Positions 7,697-17,028 are shown, numbered from the stretch's first letter. The stretch: 64,000 nucleotides of DNA from Amycolatopsis sp. GM8 (GCF_021653975.1 NZ_JAJKFK010000003.1:992001-1056000), one strand, 5' to 3'. Numbers and translations: made by a program. Notes: generated by a model from the sequence alone, not told the origin.

Positions 7697-9232
7697 TTGA
7701 TCCCCCGGCCGTCTCTGTACTACCCGCGGCGCAACCTGGCGGACCATCTCGTGGTCACCGCCGATCGCCATCCCGAGAGCACCGCCGTCGTCAGCGGTGA
7801 GCAGTCGATCTCGTTCCGCGAGCTCGACGCCATGGCGAACTCGCTCGCGCGGGCGTTCCTGGCGGCCGGATTCCGCCCCGGCGACCGCGTCATGATGGCG
7901 GCGGCCAACGGGATCGAGTGGCCGATCACGCTCTTCGGCATCCTCCGCGCGGGCGGTGCGATCGTCGTGGTGAACCCCCGCTGGAACGCGGAGGAGCTCG
8001 CCAAGAGCGTCGCGCTGACGAACCCGAAGCTGATCATCACCGATCAGGTGTCCCGCGTCGCGGCCGAGACGACGGGCTGTCCACTGTGGACCATCGACCC
8101 GGAGACGAGCGGGACCTTCTGGGGTGCGATCCACGGCCACAGCGCCGAACCCATCGAATCCGCGGAGCGGCGGTGGGAGCAGGACGAGGCCATGCTCTTC
8201 TTCAGTTCCGGCACCACCGGGCTGCCCAAGGCCGTCCGGCACAGCCATTACTCGCTCGGCGCCTCGGTGATCAACTGGAAGTCGGCGATCCGGCTGCGGT
8301 TCGCCGATCGCCAGCAGTTCCCGCTGCCCCTGTTCACCGGGTTCGGTGCCTCGACCATCATCGGGTCGGCGATGGCCGGGGCGACCCTGCACCTCACGAC
8401 GGCCAACGACGCCGAATCGATCGCGGCGGAGATGCAGCGGGAGCAGATCACCCACTCCATGATCGTGGCGCCGATCGCGCAGAAGATCGCGGCGCTGCCC
8501 GGACTGGAATCGTTCGACGTGTCCTCGGTCCGCGTCCTGGTCTGGTGCGCGACGGCGGTGAACGAGTCGATCGCGAAGATCGTGACCGAGCGGACCGGCC
8601 TGCACTGGGTGATCGGCTACGGCATGACGGAACTGCTCGGCCTGCACTGCAACCCGGCGGAGAGCCCCGAACTGTGCCGGGTCGACTCCGTCGGCGTGCC
8701 GCGCTCGGACTGCGAGGTCCGGATCATCGACCCGGACACGTTGCAGGACGTCCCGCCGGGCACCGAGGGTGAGATCATCGCGCGGAGTCCCGCCCGCATG
8801 ATCGGCTACCTGCCCGAGGAGGCCAATGCGGAGGTCTTCCTCGACGGCGGCTGGCTGCGGACCGGCGACATCGGGCGGGTCGAACCCGGCGGCTGGCTGG
8901 TCCTGACCGACCGGCTGAAGGACCTCATCAAGGTGTCGGGACTGCAGGTCGCGCCCGCCGAACTGGAATCGACGATCCTGGCGCACCCGGCGGTGTCGGA
9001 CTGTGCGGTCGTCGGGGCTCCGGACGAGCGGCGGGGCGAGACTCCGGTCGCGTTCGTAGTGCTGCGGGAGCCGGCGACCGAGGAGGAGATCCGCACCTGG
9101 CTGGCCACCAAGCTGAGCACCTACAAGGTGCCCTCGCGGCTGATCATGGTCAGCGACATCCCGCGTACGGCGTCGGGCAAGATCCTGCGCCGCGAACTGA
9201 GGAAGGAAGTCGCGGTCTCCCAGGCCCGGTAG
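7697..9232 (+). CDS. AMP-dependent acyl-CoA synthetase/ligase
   Basis: A 511-residue class I adenylate-forming enzyme that would activate a carboxylic acid to its CoA thioester through an acyl-AMP. The P-loop FFSSGTTGLPKAVRHSH is near 170-186, GYGMTELLG in the middle, the hinge TGDIGRVEPGGW and DRLKDLIKVSG near 395-420, and the catalytic lysine motif RTASGKILRREL near the C-terminus. The start is TTG at 7697, supported by GGAGGAG at 7686-7692. GntR regulator 1 is encoded convergently 11 bases downstream, which makes this ligase a candidate entry step for the regulated pathway. Confidence 0.92.
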   Translation: MIPRPSLYYPRRNLADHLVVTADRHPESTAVVSGEQSISFRELDAMANSLARAFLAAGFRPGDRVMMAAANGIEWPITLFGILRAGGAIVVVNPRWNAEELAKSVALTNPKLIITDQVSRVAAETTGCPLWTIDPETSGTFWGAIHGHSAEPIESAERRWEQDEAMLFFSSGTTGLPKAVRHSHYSLGASVINWKSAIRLRFADRQQFPLPLFTGFGASTIIGSAMAGATLHLTTANDAESIAAEMQREQITHSMIVAPIAQKIAALPGLESFDVSSVRVLVWCATAVNESIAKIVTERTGLHWVIGYGMTELLGLHCNPAESPELCRVDSVGVPRSDCEVRIIDPDTLQDVPPGTEGEIIARSPARMIGYLPEEANAEVFLDGGWLRTGDIGRVEPGGWLVLTDRLKDLIKVSGLQVAPAELESTILAHPAVSDCAVVGAPDERRGETPVAFVVLREPATEEEIRTWLATKLSTYKVPSRLIMVSDIPRTASGKILRRELRKEVAVSQAR

Positions 9233-9242
9233 CCGCCACGCG

Positions 9243-9980
9243 TCACTCGAGGTGGTAGGCGTGCTCGGCGGTCCAGGTGGAGATCGCGGTCAGGTGCTTG
9301 CTCATCGCGGACCGGGCGCGATCGGGGTCCCCTTCGATCAGCGCCCGGTAGATCGCGCGGTGTGCCCGATGACTGGCATTGGCGTCCTTGGCCAGTGCCG
9401 CCTGATCGGTGGGTGCCCGCCGGGGTTCGTCGGTGAAGTCGGACTGGAGCTCCATCAGGATCTCGGCGAACAGGCCGATGGCCGGGTTTCCGCTCAGGCT
9501 CGCGAGTTCGAGGTGGAAACCGCGGAGGTACCTCGTCGATCCGGCCGCCTTCGTGGCCCCCACCTCGGCGTCCAGCACCCGGCCGAGCCGGGTGACGACC
9601 TGCGGGTCCCGGATGCGCTGCGCCACCAGATCCAGGCAGTTGAGCTCCAGCACCCGGCGGGCCTCGACCAGGGTGTTGACGTCCGCCCGCCGGTAACGCA
9701 GGTACAGCGCCGCCGCCCGGCGGACGGCTCCCGCCTCGGGCGCGGTGACGACCAGCCCGCCACCCGGGCCGCGCCGCATGTACGCCGTGCTGTGGTGTTC
9801 GAGCAGCCGGACCGCCTCGCGGAGGACGCCGCGGCTCACCTCGAATTCGTCGATCAGCGACGTTTCCGAACCGATGATCTGCCCGATCGGCCACCCGGCG
9901 TCGACGATCCGGGACTCGATCTCCTCGGCGATCAACTCGGCACGCTTGCGGCGATCACCACTCTCGATCGCTTCGGTCAT
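9243..9980 (-). CDS. GntR-family regulator 1 (FadR subfamily, FCD domain)
   Basis: A 245-residue repressor: winged helix-turn-helix at about 10-75, then an FCD ligand domain. The recognition segment SRGVLREAVRLLEHH is the same, apart from V/I, in the paralogue at 20184. The wing RRGPGGGLVVT and metal-type histidines in FHLELA, HRAIYRAL and SKHL are visible. Two ATGs lie six bases apart (9986, 9980); GAGG at 9987-9990 fits the second. FCD regulators usually respond to small acids or acyl-CoAs. Its likely target is the recurrent GGATACT box (inference). Confidence 0.9.
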   Translation of the reverse strand: MTEAIESGDRRKRAELIAEEIESRIVDAGWPIGQIIGSETSLIDEFEVSRGVLREAVRLLEHHSTAYMRRGPGGGLVVTAPEAGAVRRAAALYLRYRRADVNTLVEARRVLELNCLDLVAQRIRDPQVVTRLGRVLDAEVGATKAAGSTRYLRGFHLELASLSGNPAIGLFAEILMELQSDFTDEPRRAPTDQAALAKDANASHRAHRAIYRALIEGDPDRARSAMSKHLTAISTWTAEHAYHLE

Positions 9981-10169
9981 CGACATCCTCGAAAAGTTGC
10001 GCGCGGGACGGCCGTCCGGCCCCGCGACGTGGGGATGAAGGGTATCGCAGCCCGGACCCGCGGAGCCCGGCAGCTGTCCGGCCGTGACGCGTGATCACCT
10101 GACGGGGATCCTCATTAGGGGCAGATCAGCATTGACCACCAGGTAGGGGCGAAGTAGTGTTTCCTATAT

Positions 10170-10176
10170 ATGATCC
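10170..10176 (-). promoter_or_regulatory. Variant GGATACT box (GGATCAT)
   Basis: Minus-strand GGATCAT within an AT-rich patch (10160-10178) 31 bases before the crotonase at 10207. The reverse strand reads CAGGATCATATATAGG. A divergent member of the motif. Confidence 0.3.
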
Positions 10177-10206
10177 TGTTCTCCGTGGTCCACTCAGGCG
10201 GCCGAC

Positions 10207-11004
10207 ATGACTGACGCCGTCATGCCGGACGGCGCGACGCGCTCCGGACGACTCACGGTGCGCCGCGCACCGGAGCATGTCCAGCACGTCGAGATGCACG
10301 GTGACGGCCGCAATCCGCTCGACCTGCGGCTGCTGTGCGAGCTGGCGGAGACGCTGGAGGCCGCCGCCGAGGACAAGGACTGCCGGGCCGTGGTGCTCTC
10401 CTCCGCGGACCGCCACTTCTGCGCCGGCGCCACGTCGAAGTTCGACCCGGGCGGCCCGGCGTGGACCACGGCCGACCTCTACCGCGAGGTACCACGGCTT
10501 TTCGCGTTCCCGAAACCGCTCGTCGCGGCGCTCAACGGCGCGGCGGTCGGCGGTGGGGTGGGCCTCGCGCTGGTCGCCGACTGGCGGCAGATGGCCACGG
10601 ACGCCCGGGCGCAGGTCAACTTCTCCCGGCTGGGCTACACCCCCGGCTTCGCGCTGACCCGCACGCTGCCCGATCTCGTCGGCCGCCATCGGGCGACCGA
10701 GCTGATGATGTCGGGCCGCGCGGTGCCCGCGCGGGAGGCGCTCGCGATCGGGCTGTGCGACGGCGTCTCCGAACCCGAACGCCTCGTCGACGACGCACTG
10801 GCCCGGGCGCGAACGTTCGCCGAGGCGGCACCACAACCCGCTCGGCTGCTGAAGCTGGAGACGCGGCGGCCACTCCTGGCCGACCTCGAGCGGATACTCG
10901 AAGCGGAACTCGCCCAGCAGACCGCGCTGAAAACCACCGAGGACTACGCCGAAGGCATGGCAGCGGCCAAAGAACGCCGCGCGGCCCGCTTCCTGGATCG
11001 ATAA
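10207..11004 (+). CDS. Crotonase-family protein lacking hydratase glutamates
   Basis: A 265-residue crotonase fold protein. Oxyanion segments HFCAGATSKF (near 80) and AVGGGVGLALVADW (near 114) are present. The two positions that hold catalytic glutamates in hydratases read GVGLALVAD and NFSRLGYTPG, so neither acid is kept. It is therefore unlikely to be a standard 2-enoyl-CoA hydratase; isomerase, hydrolase, lyase or dehalogenase-type chemistry is possible. It lies downstream of a GGATCAT box and 44 bases before the hydroxyacid oxidase, probably on the same transcript. Confidence 0.82.
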   Translation: MTDAVMPDGATRSGRLTVRRAPEHVQHVEMHGDGRNPLDLRLLCELAETLEAAAEDKDCRAVVLSSADRHFCAGATSKFDPGGPAWTTADLYREVPRLFAFPKPLVAALNGAAVGGGVGLALVADWRQMATDARAQVNFSRLGYTPGFALTRTLPDLVGRHRATELMMSGRAVPAREALAIGLCDGVSEPERLVDDALARARTFAEAAPQPARLLKLETRRPLLADLERILEAELAQQTALKTTEDYAEGMAAAKERRAARFLDR

Positions 11005-11048
11005 CCGGCGAAGCGGCGACTGCTCGCGATCGCGAAAGGACACAGCAG

Positions 11049-12200
11049 ATGGGTTTGGAGCGGCTGATCAATCTGGCCGACGTCGAGCGAGCGGCCCGGC
11101 GGCGGCTCCCCCGGCCGATCTTCGACATCATCGCCGGCGGTGCCGGCGACGAGGTTTCGTTGCGTGCCAACCGGATCGCGTACGAGCGGATCCGGCTGCG
11201 CCCGCGGGCGCTGGTGGACGTGAGCGAGCGCGACGTCACCACGACGGTCCTCGGCAAGCCGGTGTCGATGCCGGTGCTGCTCGACCCGGCGGGCTACCAG
11301 CGGATGGCCAGCAGCGAAGCGGAGCTCGCGGTGGCCCGCGCGGCCGGTGCGATGGGGACCGGGTTCGCGTTGAGCACCGTCTCCAGCTATCCACTCGAGA
11401 CGGTCGCCCAGCTGGCCACCGGCCCGAAATGGTTCCAGCTCTACCTGCCGCCCGGGGATGTCTCGGAGACCGTCGAACTGGTCGACCGCGCCGCGGACGC
11501 CGGGTACGACGCGCTGTGCCTCACCGTCGACACCACGATGCGCGCACTGCGCGAACGGGACGTGCGTAACCGCTTCGCGCTGCCGCTCAAGATGACCCCC
11601 CGGCTGCTCGCGGCCGGCGCGGTCCGGCCACGCTGGTCGATGGACTTCCTGCGCGGCAGCGTCGGACGCGGCACGGCGGCCGGGTTCTCCCCGAAGATGT
11701 TGTCGATCAAGGCCGCCGGCAGCGCGCTGTCCAGCACGATACGACCGGTGACCGAGGCCGATTTCAAGCTGGTCCGGGAACGCTGGAACGGCCCGATGAT
11801 CATCAAGGGCATCCTCCGCGGTGACGAGGCGGCCCGGATGATCGAGATGGGCGCCGACGGTGTCGTCGTCTCCAATCACGGTGGGCGGCAACTGGACGGA
11901 GTACCCCCGACCATCGAAGCGCTTCCCGAGGTCGTCGATGCCGTCGGCGGCCGCGGCGAGGTGTTCATCGACGGCGGTGTCCGGCGCGGGACGGACGTGG
12001 TCAAGGCGCTCGCGATCGGTGCGCGCGCGGTGCTCGTCGGGCGGCCCTACGTCTACGGGCTGGCGATCGGCGGCGAGGCCGGCGTGCGGCGGGTGCTGCA
12101 GATCCTGCACGACGAGACCGAGAACGCGATGGGACTGCTGGGTTGCCGCTCGATCGACGAGCTCAGCCGCGACTGCGTCCGGGTGCCCAGCGAGTGGTGA
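11049..12200 (+). CDS. FMN-dependent alpha-hydroxy-acid oxidase/dehydrogenase
   Basis: A 383-residue member of the lactate/glycolate oxidase family that would oxidise an (S)-2-hydroxyacid to the 2-oxoacid using FMN. The active-site motif SNHGGRQLDG is near 275-284, giving the catalytic His and substrate-binding Arg; the KGILRGDEA lysine is near 253 and FIDGGVRRGTDVVKAL binds FMN phosphate. The retained Arg separates it from the mycofactocin maturase MftD, where this segment differs. AAAGGA precedes the ATG at 11049. It shares the transcript of the crotonase upstream. Confidence 0.88.
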   Translation: MGLERLINLADVERAARRRLPRPIFDIIAGGAGDEVSLRANRIAYERIRLRPRALVDVSERDVTTTVLGKPVSMPVLLDPAGYQRMASSEAELAVARAAGAMGTGFALSTVSSYPLETVAQLATGPKWFQLYLPPGDVSETVELVDRAADAGYDALCLTVDTTMRALRERDVRNRFALPLKMTPRLLAAGAVRPRWSMDFLRGSVGRGTAAGFSPKMLSIKAAGSALSSTIRPVTEADFKLVRERWNGPMIIKGILRGDEAARMIEMGADGVVVSNHGGRQLDGVPPTIEALPEVVDAVGGRGEVFIDGGVRRGTDVVKALAIGARAVLVGRPYVYGLAIGGEAGVRRVLQILHDETENAMGLLGCRSIDELSRDCVRVPSEW

Positions 12201-12222
12201 CGCCGCTCAGGCGTACCACTCG
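12191..12222. terminator. Bidirectional hairpin between convergent genes
   Basis: CGAGTGGT and ACCACTCG form the outer stem and ACGCC/GGCGT the inner stem, with one bulged base and loop GCTCA. It spans the two stop codons of the oxidase (12200) and the opposing reductase (12207). Confidence 0.6.
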
Positions 12223-13265
12223 CGGACCTCGGCGGCGAGCTTCTCCACGTTGACGAGAGCGGGCGGCCGTTCACCCGCCTCGACGCTGCGGAGTTCCTCC
12301 ACGATCCTCAGGTGGGTGCCGGTCGCGACGCCGAGTTCGGCGCCGCGGCCGGCGATCCAGCCGTTGAGATAGTGGATTTCAGTACGCCGCTTCTTTTCGA
12401 TGTCCTGCAGCAGCGAGGCGCGGTTGCTCTTGCGGCCGCGCCGCGCGTCGCCGATCCGGCGCATCTGGTCCAGCGCCTCCTGCCAGGCGGGCGTGGAGGT
12501 CGCGGTGGCCTCCAGGAGCGTCGCATGGCTGATCCGGCCGAGCACCGGTGCCGCCGCGATCCCCTCCGCCTCGGCCACCATCGCCGTCTCGTGGCCGAGT
12601 GCGACGATCACGTCCAGGCTCAGTGGTTCGGTCCACAGCGTGTCGGAGCGGTGCCCGGCCAGCCCCGCCAGCGCGTTCGACATCGAGTTCAACGTCAGCT
12701 TGCCCCAGCGTTCCGGCCAGGCGTCGTTGACGGCCTTCACCGCGCCGAGCGGCAGGAAGTGGTCACGGATCCGGGCCGCCGCGCCGGCGTCGGCGCCGGG
12801 CCACAGCGGCCCGAAAACCGCTGGTGTCACTGAAGTTTCGCTGCTGCGCCGGACGACACCGGGCACGACGAGGTCGGCCCCCAATGCCACGACACAGGCG
12901 ATGACGCGATCATGCCCGACGACCGACGCCAGCAACGCGTCGTTCATGCCGTTCTGCGCGGACATCACGACGGTGCCGTCGTGGAGGTGTTCCCGGGCGA
13001 GCAGGGCCATCATGCGGGTGTCGTAGGACTTGCTCGCGACCACGATCAGGTCCGCCGGGCCGAAACCGGCGAGCTCGTCGAGGTGAATGGCGGGCAGTTC
13101 GACCTCGAAGTCCCCTTCGACGGCCTCGACCCGCAGCCCGCGGGCGCGCACCGCTTCGACGTGCCGCGGCCACCCGTCCGCGATCGTCACGTCACGCCCG
13201 CCCCGGGCGAGGTAGCCGCCGAGGGTCGAGCCGACGGCACCGGCGCCGATGATCAACGTCCGCAT
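12207..13265 (-). CDS. Ketopantoate reductase-family protein (ApbA/PanE-like)
   Basis: A 352-residue NAD(P)-dependent reductase. The dinucleotide motif GAGAVGSTLGG is at about 7-17, the catalytic lysine region KLTLNSMSNALAG lies midway and the C-terminal acidic segment RTEIHYLNGWI near 300. The ATG at 13265 has AGGAGG upstream; the frame continues further but no site supports a longer form. Being the last gene of an eight-gene catabolic operon, it more likely reduces a branched 2-oxoacid or related intermediate than makes pantothenate. That role is an inference. Confidence 0.82.
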   Translation of the reverse strand: MRTLIIGAGAVGSTLGGYLARGGRDVTIADGWPRHVEAVRARGLRVEAVEGDFEVELPAIHLDELAGFGPADLIVVASKSYDTRMMALLAREHLHDGTVVMSAQNGMNDALLASVVGHDRVIACVVALGADLVVPGVVRRSSETSVTPAVFGPLWPGADAGAAARIRDHFLPLGAVKAVNDAWPERWGKLTLNSMSNALAGLAGHRSDTLWTEPLSLDVIVALGHETAMVAEAEGIAAAPVLGRISHATLLEATATSTPAWQEALDQMRRIGDARRGRKSNRASLLQDIEKKRRTEIHYLNGWIAGRGAELGVATGTHLRIVEELRSVEAGERPPALVNVEKLAAEVREWYA

Positions 13266-13279
13266 GAAATCGCGGCCTC

Positions 13280-13954
13280 CTAAGGCTTTTCCGGCGTCAT
13301 CCGCACTATCGGGCCGCGGTTGTCCGCCGCGTCCGGATCGTCGACGACCGCCACGATCCGCTGGCCGATCTGCTCGGCCGTCAGCCACTCATCGGACGCT
13401 TCGTGCCGGTTGCCGCGGCCGTTCACCTTCGACACGATCATCAGCTCGCGGATCAGCGCGTCCCGGTTCTCCGCCTGGAGCCCCCGGTAAAGGTTGCGCT
13501 GCGCGGCCTGCGCCATGGAGACCGGTGCCAGGCCCCGGGGCACGAAATCGGCCATCCCGCCGCCCACAGCCAGATACACCGCGCCGTCGGCGAGCCTCGG
13601 CAGCAGCGCCCGCGCCGCCGACAGGTGCGCGCCGACATAGCCGGCGAAATAGGTCACCAATTCGTCGTAGGACGTCGACAGTAACCGCTGGGGCGGCCAC
13701 GGACCGCTGATCGTATTCACCACCGACGTGCCTGGCCCGAGGTCGAGCGTGTCGGCCAGCGCGGCGGCGGCCTCGTCCCCGTTGATGCTGCCCGCCAAGG
13801 TCTGGACCATCGGGCCGAACTCGGCCGCCAGCTCGTCGAGCGCCTCCTTGCGCCGGGCCACCGCGGTCACGGCCCACCCCCGGGCCAGCGCCGCTTCGAC
13901 GACCCCCAGGCCGACGTCACCGGTGGCGCCGAGCACCACGAGCCGGGAGGTCAC
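13280..13954 (-). CDS. SDR-like Rossmann-fold protein
   Basis: A 224-residue protein with the N-terminal motif GATGDVGLGVVEAAL near 9-23, typical of atypical SDR folds. The classical YxxxK pair is absent: the corresponding region reads MADFVPRGLAPVSMAQAAQ. This makes it an atypical or non-redox SDR. GTG start overlaps the 3-hydroxyacyl-CoA dehydrogenase stop (GTGA). Its role in the operon is unknown. Confidence 0.7.
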   Translation of the reverse strand: MTSRLVVLGATGDVGLGVVEAALARGWAVTAVARRKEALDELAAEFGPMVQTLAGSINGDEAAAALADTLDLGPGTSVVNTISGPWPPQRLLSTSYDELVTYFAGYVGAHLSAARALLPRLADGAVYLAVGGGMADFVPRGLAPVSMAQAAQRNLYRGLQAENRDALIRELMIVSKVNGRGNRHEASDEWLTAEQIGQRIVAVVDDPDAADNRGPIVRMTPEKP

Positions 13955-14856
13955 GGCTGGTCGAGCGGGAGCGGGGCCGGCGGGTTGACCGAGTAGTCGT
14001 AGAACCCGGCGCCGGACTTGCGCCCGAGCCGGCCGGCCTCGACCAGGGGCTTGATGACCTCGATGCTCTTGCGGTCACCTTCGTCGCCGTGGGCGGCGTA
14101 GCGGGCCGAGCGGGAGTCGAGCAGGACGTCGAGGCCGGAGAAGTCGGCGAGCTTGAACGGCCCGATCGGCCACCGCAAACCGCGCTCGACGGCCAGGTCG
14201 ATCTGGTCGAACGTGCTGACGCCGTCGGCCAGCAGCGAGAACGCCTCCCGCGAGGCCTCGCCGAGGATCCGGTTGACGAGGAACCCGTCGACGTCCTTGC
14301 GCAGCACGACGGCGCGGCGGCCGATCCGCTCGGCCCAGGCGGACGCCTCTTGCAGGATCGCCTCGTCGGTGTGCGGCGAGGAGACGATCTCGACGAGGTC
14401 CATGACCACCACGGGGTGGAAGAAGTGCATGTTGAGCGCCCGTGCCCGGTAGTCGGCGTCACCGGCGATGGTGGCCACCCGGATGTGGCTGGAGTTCGTG
14501 GCGATCCCGGCGTGCGCGGGAAGCAGCTTCGCGAGCTGGCCGAACACCGCCTGCTTGACGTCCAGCCGCTCGACGACCGCCTCGATCGCCCAGTCACAGC
14601 GCGGGGCCGCACTGTCCAAATCGGACGAGAGGGTCAGCCGGGCGAGCGTCGCCGCCGCCTCTTCGGCGCTCTGGCGTCCCTTGTCGACGTTGCGCTGCAC
14701 CAGACCTTCGATCTGACTGCGGCCCTTTTCCAACGCGTCGGGCGAGATGTCGACGAGGTCGACGTCGACGCCGTGCAGCGCCGCCTGCAACGCGATCTGG
14801 GCGCCCATCGTGCCGGCTCCGACGACCAGGAGGCGGTGGGTTTTGTCGTTGCTCAT
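13951..14856 (-). CDS. 3-hydroxyacyl-CoA dehydrogenase
   Basis: A 301-residue NAD-dependent 3-hydroxyacyl-CoA dehydrogenase of the PaaH/Hbd type. The cofactor motif GAGTMG is at 13-18, the substrate serine in NSSHI at 121-125, and the catalytic His-Glu dyad in MHFFHPVVVMDLVE at about His144 and Glu156. The C-terminal domain has GFLVNRI and GRKSGAGFYDY. The ATG at 14856 follows a GAGGACAG site. It supplies the third beta-oxidation step for the dehydrogenases and hydratase encoded upstream in the same operon. Confidence 0.9.
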   Translation of the reverse strand: MSNDKTHRLLVVGAGTMGAQIALQAALHGVDVDLVDISPDALEKGRSQIEGLVQRNVDKGRQSAEEAAATLARLTLSSDLDSAAPRCDWAIEAVVERLDVKQAVFGQLAKLLPAHAGIATNSSHIRVATIAGDADYRARALNMHFFHPVVVMDLVEIVSSPHTDEAILQEASAWAERIGRRAVVLRKDVDGFLVNRILGEASREAFSLLADGVSTFDQIDLAVERGLRWPIGPFKLADFSGLDVLLDSRSARYAAHGDEGDRKSIEVIKPLVEAGRLGRKSGAGFYDYSVNPPAPLPLDQP

Positions 14857-14870
14857 CAGCACTGTCCTCG

Positions 14871-15905
14871 CTATCCGGTGATGGTTTCCCACAGCTTGTC
14901 GGCGCCGCCGGCCAGCGCGCGCCGGCCCGCCAGCTCGGTCCACTCGACGGCGGACCTGCCCTCGTCGCGCCAGGCCCAGATCCGCCGCGTGTAGTGGTGC
15001 AGCGGGTACTCCCGCGTGTAGCCGATCGCCCCGTGCAACTGGTGGGCGTAGCGGGCGGCGTCCGTGCCCGCCCCGGCCGTGCGGGCGCGGGCGGCGGCGA
15101 CAGCGAACGCGGCATCCGGGCGCCCCCGCGCGGCGGTGGCCTCCATCGCCGCCGCGCGCGCGATCGCGACCGCGCCGGCGATCTGCGCCGCGACCTGTTT
15201 CACAGCCTGGAACTTGGCGATGGGCCGGCCGAACTGCTCGCGGGCGGTGACATGGCCGACGGTCAGTTCTTCGATCTTCTCCAGCGCGCCGACCATGCCC
15301 CAGACGAGCGCCAGCGCCTCCGCGTCACGCGCGCGGTCGAGCACCGCTGCGAGGTCGAGGTCCGTCGCCGCCGCGGGGACGACGACGTCGATCGCGGCTG
15401 TCCCGCGTGGCTCACCGGCGAGGTCGGTCCGCACGGTCCAGTCCAGCGACGCGTCGACCTCGGCGAGCACGACACGCCCGGCGTCGTCCACGCCGAGCAG
15501 CAACACGCTGGAGGCGGCCGGTGCGTACGCCACGTCCGAGACGGTGCCGGTCAACTGCCACAGCTCGCCCTGCGCGCTCGCCCGGAGCGGGGTCCACGCG
15601 ACCGCCGTGGGACCGGCCCGGTGCGGCAGTCCGAACAGGTCGCGCAGCACCGGCGCGACGAGCAGGGTCTGTGTCAGGGGCACGGGCGCCGCATACCGCG
15701 CGGCCGCGCGCACGACGGTGACGGCGTCGTCGAAGTCCCCGCCGCTGCCGCCCTGCTCCTCGGGAATGCCGACGGCGGTGAGGCCGACGCTCTCCAGGAC
15801 TTTCCACAGGTCCTCGGACCAGCCGCCCTCACTCGCCTCCACGAGTGCCGGCGGGCAGTGGTCCGTCAGCACCTCGGTGAGCATCCCGTTCAGCTCGTCG
15901 TTCAC
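14871..15905 (-). CDS. Acyl-CoA dehydrogenase, short partner subunit (pair 1)
   Basis: A 344-residue acyl-CoA dehydrogenase-fold protein, shorter than the usual 380-400. The C-terminal half carries REQFGRPIAKFQAVKQ and HQLHGAIGYTREYPLHHYTRR; the N-terminal and middle domains are poorly conserved. The GTG at 15905 begins one base after the stop of the partner gene, so they are coupled. In mycobacterial steroid catabolism such tandem genes encode alpha2beta2 enzymes with one subunit contributing part of the flavin site. This protein is closely similar to the one at 25788. Confidence 0.85.
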   Translation of the reverse strand: MNDELNGMLTEVLTDHCPPALVEASEGGWSEDLWKVLESVGLTAVGIPEEQGGSGGDFDDAVTVVRAAARYAAPVPLTQTLLVAPVLRDLFGLPHRAGPTAVAWTPLRASAQGELWQLTGTVSDVAYAPAASSVLLLGVDDAGRVVLAEVDASLDWTVRTDLAGEPRGTAAIDVVVPAAATDLDLAAVLDRARDAEALALVWGMVGALEKIEELTVGHVTAREQFGRPIAKFQAVKQVAAQIAGAVAIARAAAMEATAARGRPDAAFAVAAARARTAGAGTDAARYAHQLHGAIGYTREYPLHHYTRRIWAWRDEGRSAVEWTELAGRRALAGGADKLWETITG

Positions 15906-15906
15906 G

Positions 15907-17028
15907 TCACAACCCCAGCCTTTTCGCGATGACCGAGCGCAGCACCTGCGTCGTGCCGCCGCGCAGGGTGAACCCGGGCGAATGCGTGATGCCCTGACGC
16001 AGCAACACATCCAGGCGCGATCCCGGCTCCGGTGGTCGCGCCAGTCCGCGGCGGACGATGTCGATCGAGTCCTGTTCGAACGTGGTCCCGACGTCCTTCG
16101 ACGTCGCCGCCAGCACCGACGGGGTCTCCCCCCGCGCCACGTGCTCCACGACCTGCAGCGAGAGCGCGCGCACGCTCCACAACTGGCTGACCAGTGAGCC
16201 GATCGTCTCGTCCCGGTTCCGGGTGTGCTCGACCGGTTCTTCGGCATAGGCCCGGATCAGCATCATCGTGCTCATGTACCGTTCCGGCCCGCTGCGCTCG
16301 TCGGCCAGCTCGGTCGACACCTGCGCCCAGGCACCGTTCTCGGTGCCCAGCAACATGTCCGCCGGCACCGGGACCTCGTCGAGGAACACCTCGTTGAAGT
16401 GGTGTTCGCCGGACAGCAGCAGCACCGGCCGGACGGTGACGCCCGGCGCGCGCAGGTCGATGATGAGCTGGGAGAGCCCGTCGTGGCGGGTGGCACCGGG
16501 AAGGCTCCGGCACAACGTCAGCATGTAGTCCTTGTGGTGGGCGCCGCTGGTCCACAGCTTCGAACCGGAGACCACCCAGCTCCCGTCCGGCTGCTTGGTC
16601 GCGGTGGTCCGCACCGAGGCCAGGTCCGAGCCACTGTCCGGTTCGGACAGTCCCAGGCAGAACAGCGTCTCCCCCGCGGCCATCGCGGGCAGGAACCGGC
16701 GTTTCTGTTCCTCGCTGCCGTGGCGCAGCAGGGACGGGCCGACCTGCCGGTCTCCGCCCCAGTACGCCGACACCGGGGCACCCGCCGCGAGCAGCTCCTC
16801 CATCACGGTGAAGCGTTCCCGGGCGGTGCGTCCGTGCCCGCCGTACTCGGTGGGCCAGACCATGCCGATCCAGCCGCGGCGGCCGAGTTCGCGGGTGAAC
16901 TCGCGCGAGAAGCCGGCCAGCCAGCTGTCCACACCGGGCTCGAACGTGCCCGCGGCGAGCTGTTCGGCTAGGAACGCCCGAACCTCGCCACGCAACTTCG
17001 CGAGTGCTTCCGTGTCGACCCCGTTCAT
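15907..17028 (-). CDS. Acyl-CoA dehydrogenase, long subunit (pair 1)
   Basis: A 373-residue acyl-CoA dehydrogenase. Visible are WPTEYGGHGRT near 60, CLGLSEPDSGSDLASVRT near 125-142, SGSKLWTSGAHHKDY near 155, and the C-terminal FTLRGGTTQVLRSVIAKRLGL. The ATG at 17028 overlaps the upstream hydratase stop (ATGA); a GTG at 17040 is an alternative. It is strongly similar to the product of 24649 on the opposite strand, indicating duplication of the subunit pair. Together with 14871 it probably forms a heteromeric dehydrogenase. Confidence 0.9.
   Translation of the reverse strand: MNGVDTEALAKLRGEVRAFLAEQLAAGTFEPGVDSWLAGFSREFTRELGRRGWIGMVWPTEYGGHGRTARERFTVMEELLAAGAPVSAYWGGDRQVGPSLLRHGSEEQKRRFLPAMAAGETLFCLGLSEPDSGSDLASVRTTATKQPDGSWVVSGSKLWTSGAHHKDYMLTLCRSLPGATRHDGLSQLIIDLRAPGVTVRPVLLLSGEHHFNEVFLDEVPVPADMLLGTENGAWAQVSTELADERSGPERYMSTMMLIRAYAEEPVEHTRNRDETIGSLVSQLWSVRALSLQVVEHVARGETPSVLAATSKDVGTTFEQDSIDIVRRGLARPPEPGSRLDVLLRQGITHSPGFTLRGGTTQVLRSVIAKRLGL

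Noticed and set aside
11049..12200. Mycofactocin maturase MftD
   Set aside because: Same superfamily, but the SNHGGRQLDG motif with catalytic His and Arg is that of hydroxyacid oxidases and no other mft gene is nearby.
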